A stretch of 64,000 nucleotides of DNA from Clostridia bacterium (GTDB lineage: Bacteria > Bacillota > Clostridia > Christensenellales > SZUA-584): NCBI GenBank assembly GCA_003249555.1, contig QKIQ01000044.1, forward strand, positions 1 to 64,000, given 5' to 3'. The translations under genes and the position numbers were made by a program. Positions 22,904 through 31,200 of the stretch are shown in pieces. Each line of letters opens with the position of its first letter. Position 1 is the stretch's first letter. The notes under the pieces were generated by a model. The model worked only from the letters and a program-made list of their open reading frames with translations. It ran no database searches and had not been told where the DNA came from.

Positions 22904-24625
22904 ATGAAAAGGGCAATGTGGGTATTTATCGGAGCAATAATGATTGCCGGAGTCGTACTTGGAATGGGCTTTGTGACAGAAACGGTTTTCGCAAATGATG
23001 AAGGCAATTTTGAAGTATCGGATGCATGCACTGTGAAAGATAACAGGCCGGATGAGTGGGAAGCATTTATTTTTCCGGATGATGAAGTGATCGAAGTGCG
23101 TATCTACATGGATGAGAGCCAGTTTGAATACATGAGTGAGAACGCCATAAACGAGGTGTCTGTGCCTGCAAGCGTGGTGTACAACGGCATCGTTATCGAG
23201 AATATTGCCATTCGTCCTAAAGGGAACAGCTCTCTGATGAATGCGGTGCAGGAAGGCCAAGACGGATACAGCCTGCATTTGGAGTTCGATGAGTACGTTG
23301 ATCAGGATGTGTATGGCATAACGGACATCAATCTCAATAACTGCTACGGAGACGATACGTATATTCGGGAAACGCTGGCTTATGAGATTATGGAAGAGAT
23401 GGGGCTGCCTGTACCGGAAACAGTATTTTGCGATGTATATATCAATGATGAGCTTTTCGGTGTATATCTTGCTGTGCAGCAGGTAGATGAAACATTGCTG
23501 GCGGGATGGTTTGAGAACGGCACGGGTGATCTGTATAAACCGGAAGGCATTGGCGCAGATCTTGCATATATCGATGACGATTATGATTCGTATACAGGGA
23601 TGATCGAAAAAACAAATGTGGATAATATGGGTGAGCAAGAGCTGGTTAATATGCTTGATGTTTTAAACAATGGCGGAGATATAGAGGAAGTTCTGAATGT
23701 CGATATGATATTGAGATATCTGGCAGTAGATACTGCAATCATTAATCTTGATAGTTATGTCGGCGGTATGTTTCACAACTATTTTCTGTATGGAGAAGAC
23801 GGGCAGTATATGATGATCCCCTGGGATTTAAATGAGACATTTATGCCGTTTGGCGGAAGCGGTCAAGACACCATTGATGTCACACAGCTGTTAATTGACG
23901 AACCGACATCAGGCGCCGTGGAGAATTATCCGTTGGTTGACGCACTGCTTTCAAATTCCGAATATCTTGAGAGATATCGCGGGTATTTGGAACAGATTAT
24001 TGAAGGACCGATGCAAATCGATACTTTTACAGAACGAGTGGAAGAACTGTATGCGTTGATCGATGAACATATCGAAGCAGATCCGAATGCGTCATATGAG
24101 GCTTTTCTAAATGCGCTTTATGACACGGATGAAGAAACGGCGGATGCTCAGATGGACAAAGAAGGTATGATGGGCAATGATTCGCCCGCGTTGATAGATT
24201 TTGTTGCGGCTCGGACAGAAAATATAGCGGCTCAGCTTTCGGGAGAAATTGCTTCTACGAATGACGGGCAAGGGAATAATACCGGAAATATTCCGTCAAT
24301 AATAGGCACTGAAGAAGGCATGCTTGATGCAGTGGCAAAAATGGGCGGCAGAAATGAAAAGCTAGACATTATGACTGAAAAAGACATGGGAATTATGCGA
24401 GAAGATATGGAGACAGGCGTGCCGCCGGAAGCGATGCTCGATGGCGAGATGCCCGGAGCTGAGATTCAGCCCGGAGTCCAGATGAAGGGGAATATTCAAT
24501 CAATGCCGGAGGGTTTCGGTGCATGGTTATTGTTGGAGGATAATGTCCATTACCTTTATATGTTGGGGGCCGCACTCGTGCTGATCGTATTGTCACTGGG
24601 CGTCAAAAGGTGGCGCAAATTGTGA
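22904..24625 (+). CDS. Secreted, membrane-anchored CotH-family protein kinase
   Basis: 573 residues. It has a signal peptide (to about 30), then a CotH kinase-like domain (about 60-440): IRPKGNSSLMN, INLNNCYGDDTYIRE, YINDELFGVYLAVQQVDE, DLYKPEG, and the metal-binding MIPWDLNETFMPFGG. CotH proteins are atypical kinases; in Bacillus CotH phosphorylates spore coat proteins CotB and CotG. An acidic Met-rich region (about 460-545) and a transmembrane helix with RWRKL at the end fix the kinase outside the membrane. Last gene of the VTC operon. Its targets are unknown; the acidic neighbour region could itself be one. Confidence 0.88.
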   Translation: MKRAMWVFIGAIMIAGVVLGMGFVTETVFANDEGNFEVSDACTVKDNRPDEWEAFIFPDDEVIEVRIYMDESQFEYMSENAINEVSVPASVVYNGIVIENIAIRPKGNSSLMNAVQEGQDGYSLHLEFDEYVDQDVYGITDINLNNCYGDDTYIRETLAYEIMEEMGLPVPETVFCDVYINDELFGVYLAVQQVDETLLAGWFENGTGDLYKPEGIGADLAYIDDDYDSYTGMIEKTNVDNMGEQELVNMLDVLNNGGDIEEVLNVDMILRYLAVDTAIINLDSYVGGMFHNYFLYGEDGQYMMIPWDLNETFMPFGGSGQDTIDVTQLLIDEPTSGAVENYPLVDALLSNSEYLERYRGYLEQIIEGPMQIDTFTERVEELYALIDEHIEADPNASYEAFLNALYDTDEETADAQMDKEGMMGNDSPALIDFVAARTENIAAQLSGEIASTNDGQGNNTGNIPSIIGTEEGMLDAVAKMGGRNEKLDIMTEKDMGIMREDMETGVPPEAMLDGEMPGAEIQPGVQMKGNIQSMPEGFGAWLLLEDNVHYLYMLGAALVLIVLSLGVKRWRKL

Positions 24626-24669
24626 AGCTAGAAATATAGAGTGGGAGCGCAATTTATTGAAAGATGACA

Positions 24670-24695
24670 TTATCACGTGATAACAACAATATAAT
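24670..24695 (+). promoter_or_regulatory. Palindrome and -10 element before the PucR-type gene
   Basis: TTATCACGTGATAA (24670-24683) is a perfect 14-base palindrome just before TATAAT (24690-24695), covering the place of the -35. It could be an autoregulatory operator. The promoter itself lacks a good -35. Confidence 0.5.
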
Positions 24696-24734
24696 GGTAT
24701 TGGACATTGCAAAAAAACAGCTAACATGATAGTA

Positions 24735-24786
24735 TCAAAATAACAAAGGCGTTGTATCTATGGATGTGACGCCTTTGTTATTTTGA
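24735..24786 (+). terminator. Very strong hairpin in the leader of the PucR-type gene
   Basis: Eighteen bases pair perfectly (24735-24752 with 24769-24786), with TTATTTT inside the 3' arm. It lies between the candidate promoter at 24690 and the ATG at 24816, 110 bases after the CotH stop. It may be the CotH terminator or an attenuator. Confidence 0.7.
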
Positions 24787-24815
24787 AAGAACGAAAACAC
24801 ATGTGAGGGTATAAA

Positions 24816-25976
24816 ATGGCAATAGCGGTTAGAAAACTGTATAAGAACGGTTCGTTTTTATATAAAATGAAATTGGTAGCCGGAAAAGATGGGCTCGATA
24901 ATCTGGTGAAATGGATACACATCATTGAAGATGTCGAGGTATCTTCTTTTTTGCATGGCAATGAACTTGTGTTTACAGCAGGTATATTAAACAAAGATTC
25001 TGGCTGGCTTCTAAATTTTGCAAAAGAATTGTACGTAGCGGGAGTCAGTGCTTTTGTTGTAAACATCGGACCGCATACAAAAGAGATACCTAAAGAAGTT
25101 GTGAGTTATTGCAATGAAGTCAGTATGCCGCTTTTTACAATTCCGTGGAAAACAAGAATGGTGGATATGACCAGGGATTTCTGTTATCGAATTATGAACA
25201 ATGAGAATGTAGAGATTAATACGGCTTCGACGATTAAAAATATCATTTTTAATATTGGAGATATAGACACACAAGTTTTGCAGATGGAGCGATATGGATT
25301 CCAAAGAGATGATCGCTTTTGCTTTATTAGTATATTGCTTGGTAATGGTGATGTTGAAAACACAGATACCATTAAAAATCGGATTGCGCTGATAGCGGAA
25401 AGGATTGCAAGACGTACTCAAGATTTATTTATACGGTTTGCATATAAAGAGTACATCGTTTTGGTGCTGGTCAATTATACGGATGAAGGGATTTCGGATT
25501 TTGTCAGTGAATTTGTTCAATGTGTTTCGTTAGAAACAAAGAACGATCCCATACACATGGGTATTAGCTCTAATCAAATTGGTATGTATGACCAAAAGGA
25601 CAACTTTGAAAAAGCTCTATCCGCAATGGAGATGGCTAAAAGACGAAAGAAGACATTTGATTATTATGATGAATTGGGTATTTATAAAGTGCTGTATGCG
25701 GTTGGTGATAAAACGATCCTGCGGGATTTTTATCGAAGCGTTATTGGCAAACTTGAGAGGTATGATCGGCAAAATGATTCGAGCCTAACAAATATGCTTA
25801 AAACATATTTAGCGAATAACGGAAGTCTTCAGATCGCGGCGGAAAAGCAGTATGTGCATCGAAACACCGTTACGAACCAGATGAAGAAAATTGAGGAGAT
25901 CACGGGATACAACCCACTCGATCTGCAAGATAAGGTCGAACTTAGCTTGGCTTTTATGATCAAGAATATTTTATAG
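24816..25976 (+). CDS. PucR-family transcriptional regulator of the pyrimidine cluster
   Basis: 386 residues. The N-terminal PucR domain (about 10-130: KLVAGKDGLDNLVKWIHIIEDVEVSSFLHGNELVFTAG in two halves, then VNIGPHTKEIPKEVV) is followed by a middle GGDEF-like fold. The C-terminal HTH_30 is LANNGSLQIAAEKQYVHRNTVTNQMKKIEEITG. PucR of Bacillus controls purine use, and relatives often control nucleobase or amino-acid degradation genes. Monocistronic, head of the pyrimidine cluster; likely activator of the operons at 26140 and 28729, sensing a pyrimidine or beta-alanine intermediate. Confidence 0.88.
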   Translation: MAIAVRKLYKNGSFLYKMKLVAGKDGLDNLVKWIHIIEDVEVSSFLHGNELVFTAGILNKDSGWLLNFAKELYVAGVSAFVVNIGPHTKEIPKEVVSYCNEVSMPLFTIPWKTRMVDMTRDFCYRIMNNENVEINTASTIKNIIFNIGDIDTQVLQMERYGFQRDDRFCFISILLGNGDVENTDTIKNRIALIAERIARRTQDLFIRFAYKEYIVLVLVNYTDEGISDFVSEFVQCVSLETKNDPIHMGISSNQIGMYDQKDNFEKALSAMEMAKRRKKTFDYYDELGIYKVLYAVGDKTILRDFYRSVIGKLERYDRQNDSSLTNMLKTYLANNGSLQIAAEKQYVHRNTVTNQMKKIEEITGYNPLDLQDKVELSLAFMIKNIL

Positions 25977-26029
25977 GGCAAAGCTGGAAGACGTGTGCAG
26001 TTGCACAATTATTGTTAGTCACTTAACGA

Positions 26030-26057
26030 TTGAGAAATAATATTGATGGTTTATAAT
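26030..26057 (+). promoter_or_regulatory. Promoter of the aminotransferase gene
   Basis: TTGAGA (26030-26035), 16 bases, TATAAT (26052-26057). The 5' leader then runs into the terminator-like hairpin at 26083-26117 before the GTG at 26140. Confidence 0.65.
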
Positions 26058-26082
26058 ATAGCTATAAAGCGCAAAAGAAGTG

Positions 26083-26125
26083 AAACGGCGATGGAGCTAA
26101 CAACTCTGTTGCCGTTTGTTTTTTT
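26083..26125 (+). terminator. Leader terminator / possible attenuator before the aminotransferase
   Basis: A 14-bp stem (AAACGGCGATGGAG with CTCTGTTGCCGTTT, 26083-26096 and 26104-26117) with a 7-base loop and TTTGTTTTTTT. It sits downstream of the promoter and 15 bases before the coding start. Confidence 0.75.
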
Positions 26126-26139
26126 AAGGGGGGATTATT

Positions 26140-27465
26140 GTGACGGGCGAACAAATCCGAGCGACACTAAAAAAGTACAGTTTACAGTCTTGGAGTAAAC
26201 AGAAAGATATAAATCCGATTTCGGTCAAAGAAGCGGAAGGGATATATTTTTGGGACTACGACGGTAACCGGTACTCTGATATGTCGTCACAGTTGGTCAA
26301 TATGAATCTTGGTTTTGGCAATAAGCAGATCGGAGATGCGATTAAAGCGCAGGTCGATCAGTACTGCTTCGTTGGGCCGGGCTACGGTGCTCAATCCAGA
26401 GCCAAGCTGGCAAAAAAAATTGTAGAGCTGATGCCGGACAACATTGGCAAGGTATTCTTTACCAATGCGGGTGCTGAAGCCAACGAAAACGCTGTGAAGA
26501 TGGCGAGAATTGTGACAGGCCGACACAAGGTGATGAGTCGGTACAGAAGCTATCATGGCGCATCGTTCGGAGCGGGCAATTTGACGGGTGAGCCAAGACG
26601 CTTTGCTCTCGAACCGGGTATTCCGGGTTTTGTCAAGTTTTTTGACCCGTATGTGTATAGGGAAGCGATTCGTTTTGAGACAGAAGAAGCGGCCACGGCA
26701 TATTATCTTGAAAAACTTGAAGAGCAAATACGGTATGAAGGCAAAGATGCCATCGCAGCGATCGTGCTCGAAACGATTACCGGTTCAAACGGCGTGATTA
26801 TTCCGCCCCAAGGATATTTGCCCGGTGCCAAAGCACTTTGTGAAAAATACGGCATTATAATGATCTGCGACGAGGTTATGACAGGATGGTGCCGTACCGG
26901 CAAAATGTTCGGGTTTGAAAACTTCGACATTGAGCCGGATATCGTCACATTTGCCAAAGGCGTTACGTGCGGATATGTGCCACTTGGCGGCGTGGCGGTC
27001 AGTAAGGAAATTGCGGCCTATTTTGATGACAAGCTGCTTTCATGCGGTTTAACGTACAGCGGGCATCCGCTTGGCTGTGCCGCAGGGGTCGCCTGCATCG
27101 AATACTACGAGGAAGCAAACATACTTGAAAATGTCGCAAGATCCGGAAAGGCTTTAGGAGAGCAGCTGGAGAGACTGAAAAATGAGCATCCTTGTGTGGG
27201 AGATGTGAGATACATCGGGCTGTTCTCTGCGGTTGAACTGGTGAAGGATAAGGAAACGCGCGAAGCGTTGGTGCCGTACGGCGAAGATCCCAGCGGTGTG
27301 ATGAAAAGCATTCTCGGCATGCTAAAGGAACGAAGGTTTATGACGTATACGCATGAAAATATCATCATTGTTGCACCGCCGTTGACCATTACCGAAAAGC
27401 AAATCGCAGAAGAAATAGCAAAATTGGACGAGGTACTTGGCGTCGTTGATAAAGAGTATATATAA
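26140..27465 (+). CDS. pydD-like: Class III aminotransferase, probable beta-alanine transaminase
   Basis: 441 residues from GTG 26140 (AAGGGGGG upstream). Fold type I features are present: FFTNAGAEANENAVKMAR, YRSYHGASFGAGNLTG, MICDEVMTGWCRTGKMFGFE, and the PLP lysine in TFAKGVTCGYVPLGGVAVS. Class III enzymes act on omega-amino groups. With a malonate-semialdehyde-reductase-like ADH next door and the reductive pyrimidine enzymes downstream, the natural reaction is beta-alanine + 2-oxo acid to malonic semialdehyde + amino acid. This arrangement is known from extended bacterial pyrimidine pathways (PydD/PydE). The exact amino acceptor is not visible. Confidence 0.85.
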   Translation: MTGEQIRATLKKYSLQSWSKQKDINPISVKEAEGIYFWDYDGNRYSDMSSQLVNMNLGFGNKQIGDAIKAQVDQYCFVGPGYGAQSRAKLAKKIVELMPDNIGKVFFTNAGAEANENAVKMARIVTGRHKVMSRYRSYHGASFGAGNLTGEPRRFALEPGIPGFVKFFDPYVYREAIRFETEEAATAYYLEKLEEQIRYEGKDAIAAIVLETITGSNGVIIPPQGYLPGAKALCEKYGIIMICDEVMTGWCRTGKMFGFENFDIEPDIVTFAKGVTCGYVPLGGVAVSKEIAAYFDDKLLSCGLTYSGHPLGCAAGVACIEYYEEANILENVARSGKALGEQLERLKNEHPCVGDVRYIGLFSAVELVKDKETREALVPYGEDPSGVMKSILGMLKERRFMTYTHENIIIVAPPLTITEKQIAEEIAKLDEVLGVVDKEYI

Positions 27466-27487
27466 GCAAGTTTATGGGAGTGGCATC

Positions 27488-28639
27488 ATGGCGTATCAGT
27501 TTACCATGCCGGGGCGTACGGCAATAGGGGAAAACGCATTGCAGAACAGCGAAACGGCAATAAAAAGGCTTGGAAAAAATGCGTTGATTGTTTCTGGAAA
27601 ACATGTAACCAAAGCAGGGCTTGTTCAAACCCTTACAGACCTGCTTGACAAATGGGGTATCGCATTTGAGGTATTTAACGACATTACCGGAGAGCCCACA
27701 AACAAGATGATTGAAGCGGGCGCGGCAGCATACCGTGCAGCCGAATGTGATTTCTTAATCGCGATTGGCGGCGGCAGTCCGCTCGACAGCGCGAAGGCGG
27801 TTGCTGTGTTGGTTACGTTGGGCGGGGATATATCAGATTATTTGGGCAGGGAGATCGATGGAGATTTGCCCCCTATGGTGATGATTCCCACCACCGCGGG
27901 AACGGGTTCGGAAACCACGAAGTATACGATCATTACGGATACGAAAAATGATGTCAAGATGCTGTTAAAGGGAGATGCGCTGCTGCCGACGCTGGCGGTG
28001 GTCGATCCGGTCTTTACGGTATCCGCACCCAAAGAGATCACAGCATCGACGGGTATGGACGCGCTGACACATGCGGTTGAATCATATACATCGCGCAAAG
28101 GGAATGTGCTGACTGATATGTACGCGCTCGACGCGATAAAGCGCATATTCGCGTATCTGCCAGTGGCGTTTACCGATGGAAGCGATTTAAAAGCAAGGGA
28201 AGAGATGACGATTGCCGCATATGAAGCAGGGGTTTGCATCAACAATGCTTCGGTCACATTGGTTCACGGTATGAGCAGACCGATTGGCGCACTGTTCCAC
28301 GTGCCGCACGGGATTTCCAATGCGATGCTCATAAAGGAGTGCCTAAGCTATGTGCTGGATGGCTGTTATGAGCGGTTTGCGAATATCGCAAGGGTAATCG
28401 GTGCGGCCGATGCGGATGACAGTGCTCAAGAAGCGGCACAAGCGTTTATTGACGCGCTGGATAAGCTGTGCGGCATGCTGAATATCCCCACATTAAAGGA
28501 ATATGGCATAGACCAAGACGAGTTTGATTTGTGTATCGATAAAATGGCCGGCGACGCCTTGGCGAGCGGCAGTCCGGCAAACACGATAAAGCAGGTTTCT
28601 AAAGATGATATGGTAACGATATACAAGCGACTCTGGTAG
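27488..28639 (+). CDS. pydE-like: Iron-containing alcohol dehydrogenase, probable malonate semialdehyde reductase
   Basis: 383 residues from ATG 27488. Group III ADH signatures: AIGGGSPLDSAKA (nucleotide binding), IPTTAGTGSETTKYTII, GMDALTHAVESYTS, NNASVTLVHGMSRPIGALFHVPHGISNA with the metal-binding Asp and His residues. It starts 22 bases after the aminotransferase. The likely reaction is NAD(P)H-dependent reduction of malonic semialdehyde to 3-hydroxypropionate, which removes the toxic aldehyde and reoxidises cofactor during fermentation. Assignment of the substrate rests on context. Confidence 0.83.
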   Translation: MAYQFTMPGRTAIGENALQNSETAIKRLGKNALIVSGKHVTKAGLVQTLTDLLDKWGIAFEVFNDITGEPTNKMIEAGAAAYRAAECDFLIAIGGGSPLDSAKAVAVLVTLGGDISDYLGREIDGDLPPMVMIPTTAGTGSETTKYTIITDTKNDVKMLLKGDALLPTLAVVDPVFTVSAPKEITASTGMDALTHAVESYTSRKGNVLTDMYALDAIKRIFAYLPVAFTDGSDLKAREEMTIAAYEAGVCINNASVTLVHGMSRPIGALFHVPHGISNAMLIKECLSYVLDGCYERFANIARVIGAADADDSAQEAAQAFIDALDKLCGMLNIPTLKEYGIDQDEFDLCIDKMAGDALASGSPANTIKQVSKDDMVTIYKRLW

Positions 28640-28667
28640 AGGAATTAAACAGCACACGAATTACAAT

Positions 28668-28703
28668 GGCGTAAGGTTTAATAGCTTTGCGCCCTTATTT
28701 TTT
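28668..28703 (+). terminator. Terminator between the pydDE-like pair and the ABC operon
   Basis: A nine-base stem (GGCGTAAGG 28668-28676 with CTTTGCGCC 28685-28693, three G-T pairs) and a T run. It ends 26 bases before the ABC ATPase start. Confidence 0.7.
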
Positions 28704-28728
28704 TAAGATCAGAAAAGGAGAGCCGGAT

Positions 28729-29523
28729 ATGGATACGATGGAATGCTTAAAAAAGGAATTAGAAATTAGCATAAAAGGATTATGTGTCAGCTTCCCGGAC
28801 AAAAACGGCGGAGAGCCGATCAAGGCGCTGCAAAACATTAATTTAGAAGTGGAAGAAGGGGAGTTTATTTCGCTGGTGGGGCCGTCTGGTTGCGGCAAAA
28901 CCACACTGCTTCGGGCGATCGCGGATTTGCAGGCGCCCACATCAGGAAGCATTTCGGTCAGAGGATTGCAGCCTCGGCAAATCCGGCTGGAGAAGAAATT
29001 CGGCATTGTGTTTCAGTCGCCGGTGCTGTATGACTGGCGGACGGTGCGACGCAACGTGTGTATGCCCATGGAACTTAAAGGGCTTCCCAAAAAGCATAGG
29101 ACCGCTAAGGTAACTGAGATGCTTGAAATGGTCGGGCTCTATAAGTTTGGCAAGCAGTATCCGCATGAATTAAGCGGCGGAATGCAGCAGCGTGTGGGTA
29201 TCGCGAGAGCGCTAGCGATTGATCCGGAGATACTGCTGATGGATGAGCCGTTCTCCGCGCTTGATGAATTCACCAAAGAAAAGCTGCATGAGGATCTATT
29301 GAAAATTTGGCTCAAAACCAACAAAACGGTGATATTTGTGACACACAACATTCAAGAAGCCGTGTTTTTATCGGATCGTGTGGTGGTGTTGTCGCCACAT
29401 CCGGGCAGAGTGTCTGCAGTGGTGGATATTGATATTCCAAGACCGCGGACGCTGTCTATCAAGAGAACGGCAGCATTCAACGAGCTTGTTGCCAAAGTGA
29501 GGGCCAGCTTCGAGGGGGTATAG
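28729..29523 (+). CDS. ABC transporter ATP-binding protein (NitT/TauT type)
   Basis: 264 residues; ATG 28729 follows AAAGGAG. Walker A GPSGCGKTT, Q-loop VFQSPVLYDWR, signature LSGGMQQR, Walker B ILLMDEPFSALDE, and switch His in VTHNIQEA. Groups with SsuB/TauB/ThiZ ATPases that serve sulfonates, nitrate, taurine or hydroxymethylpyrimidine. With two permeases and a binding protein inside a pyrimidine operon, the substrate is probably a pyrimidine base or dihydropyrimidine. Follows a terminator and starts the second transcription unit of the cluster, though no clear promoter is seen. Confidence 0.92.
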   Translation: MDTMECLKKELEISIKGLCVSFPDKNGGEPIKALQNINLEVEEGEFISLVGPSGCGKTTLLRAIADLQAPTSGSISVRGLQPRQIRLEKKFGIVFQSPVLYDWRTVRRNVCMPMELKGLPKKHRTAKVTEMLEMVGLYKFGKQYPHELSGGMQQRVGIARALAIDPEILLMDEPFSALDEFTKEKLHEDLLKIWLKTNKTVIFVTHNIQEAVFLSDRVVVLSPHPGRVSAVVDIDIPRPRTLSIKRTAAFNELVAKVRASFEGV

Positions 29524-29525
29524 GC

Positions 29526-30338
29526 ATGAAGAGCATAAAAAAGGTGCTTTCATCAAGACAGATGGTTGTTGTCGTCTGGGTGATTGGCATCATGATTGTT
29601 TGGGAGATTGGCGCAACCATTGTGGCGGGAACGAAACGTTCGCCGGAAAATGTGCTGCCGCATCTTCATCAGATCGTGGAATCGATCTTTAGCTCGAATT
29701 TGGTGAACGGAACTCAAACAGCGTTTCAGATAGTGCTGAGCAATGCAGGGATAACGTTGCTGCGTGCAGGGCTTGGCTTTTTGATCGGCGCGGCAGTCGG
29801 GTTTGTGCTTGCGCTGCTGATGAATATGTTTGTCCCGATCGAGAAAATTGCGTTTCCGTATTTGATGATCATTCAGATGATACCGATACTCGGGATGGCG
29901 CCGATTATCCTCGCGATGACGAAGGATATCGACAAGAGCCGCATTATCATTGCTGCCATACTCACGTTTTATCCGGTGGCAACGAATACGTTGGCGGGGT
30001 TCAAATCGGTCGAGCGCGAAAAACACGAGCTGATGCATTCGCTGGCGGCAACGAGGTTTGAAATATATAAAAAACTTCTGATACCGTCTTGTATTCCGTA
30101 TCTGTTTACGGGGCTAAAGATTTCCGCGCCGATGGCGATTACGGCATCGATACTTGTGGATACACTACAGGGCGGCGGCGGACTTGGATGTATGCTGTCT
30201 CAGTCTTTAAAACACGCGATGACGATTTATGTGTTCTGGCAAATTGTTTTCTTCAGTGCTTTTGTTGGGATTCTAAGCTACTATCTGATGAGTGTGATTG
30301 AAAAGATCGTATCTCCGCAAATGCGCGTGAAGAGGTGA
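29526..30338 (+). CDS. ABC transporter permease 1
   Basis: 270 residues with six transmembrane helices. The coupling-loop EAA-like motif is HSLAATRFEIYKKLLIPSCIPYLFTGLKIS, split here as HSLAATRFEIYKK and LIPSCIPYLF. It starts two bases after the ATPase stop. BPD_transp_1 family of the TauC/SsuC type. A heterodimer with the next permease is expected. Confidence 0.9.
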   Translation: MKSIKKVLSSRQMVVVVWVIGIMIVWEIGATIVAGTKRSPENVLPHLHQIVESIFSSNLVNGTQTAFQIVLSNAGITLLRAGLGFLIGAAVGFVLALLMNMFVPIEKIAFPYLMIIQMIPILGMAPIILAMTKDIDKSRIIIAAILTFYPVATNTLAGFKSVEREKHELMHSLAATRFEIYKKLLIPSCIPYLFTGLKISAPMAITASILVDTLQGGGGLGCMLSQSLKHAMTIYVFWQIVFFSAFVGILSYYLMSVIEKIVSPQMRVKR

Positions 30339-30343
30339 ACAAC

Positions 30344-31150
30344 ATGAGTGGAAAGAAAAGAAATCTTAACCAAAGCGCCTTTATGACGATTTTGTATCCC
30401 GTGCTTTTCGGTGTAGTGATCGTTGTGCTATGGCAGACACAGGTGCTGCATAAGATCCTCGGCACCGATACATTTACATTGCCTCTGCCAGACCGCGTCC
30501 TGCGTATCATCGGCGACAACGCGCCAACGATCATGAAAAATGTGTGGGCAACGCTGGTGGTGGCGCTCGGCGGTTTGTTTGCCGGCTCCGCAGTCGGGTT
30601 TTCACTGGGAATGCTGGCAACGGCAGCTCCAAAATGGGGCGGCGGCGGGCTTAACGTGGTGGCTGCGTTTAATGCGATACCCATTATCGCTATTGCGCCG
30701 ATCATCAACAATCTTACGAAGGGGTTAAGCGACAGCCCTGATGTGCGCAGTATGATCGCGAAGATGATCGTGGTGATGCTGACCTGCATGGTACCCATGA
30801 GCATTAATGCGTACCGGGGATTGACGGAACTTAAACCATTCTCTCTGGATTTGATGAAGTCGTACGCGGCGAGCAATCGCACGATATTTATTAAGCTGCG
30901 GCTGCCCAACTGTGTGCCGTACATCTTCACCGCGCTTCGCGTCAGCGTACCCGTCAGCGTGATCAGCGCGTTGGTGAGTGAGTATTTTGCGGAGTATATT
31001 ATCGGTGTCGGTCGGCAGATCAGGGAGAACATCGTTTTGGCGCAGTATGCGACAGCGTGGGCGTATATCCTTGTCGCTTGTGCCATTGGAATTACGCTGT
31101 ACGTTATTCTGCTAATAACAGAAGGTATTTTGCTGAAAGGCCGCAAGTAA
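30344..31150 (+). CDS. ABC transporter permease 2
   Basis: 268 residues from the ATG at 30344 (GAAGAGGTG upstream; a GTG at 30335 overlaps the previous gene). Six helices, with coupling motif KSYAASNRTIFIKLRLPNCV. Same family as permease 1 but clearly different in sequence, so the channel is a heterodimer, as seen in transporters of the ThiX/RibX group. Confidence 0.9.
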   Translation: MSGKKRNLNQSAFMTILYPVLFGVVIVVLWQTQVLHKILGTDTFTLPLPDRVLRIIGDNAPTIMKNVWATLVVALGGLFAGSAVGFSLGMLATAAPKWGGGGLNVVAAFNAIPIIAIAPIINNLTKGLSDSPDVRSMIAKMIVVMLTCMVPMSINAYRGLTELKPFSLDLMKSYAASNRTIFIKLRLPNCVPYIFTALRVSVPVSVISALVSEYFAEYIIGVGRQIRENIVLAQYATAWAYILVACAIGITLYVILLITEGILLKGRK

Positions 31151-31200
31151 TAAAGCGGAATTCAGCTGGATATAAATTTAAATTTTTAGGAGGGAAAGAA

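Noticed and set aside
30253-31146. 297-codon reverse frame opposite ABC permease 2
   Set aside because: The forward frame has six helices and the ABC coupling motif; the reverse frame has no start signals.
31057-31200. Longer start for the substrate-binding protein
   Set aside because: The extension overlaps the permease gene and lacks a ribosome site; ATG 31201 follows AGGAGG and opens a proper lipoprotein signal.
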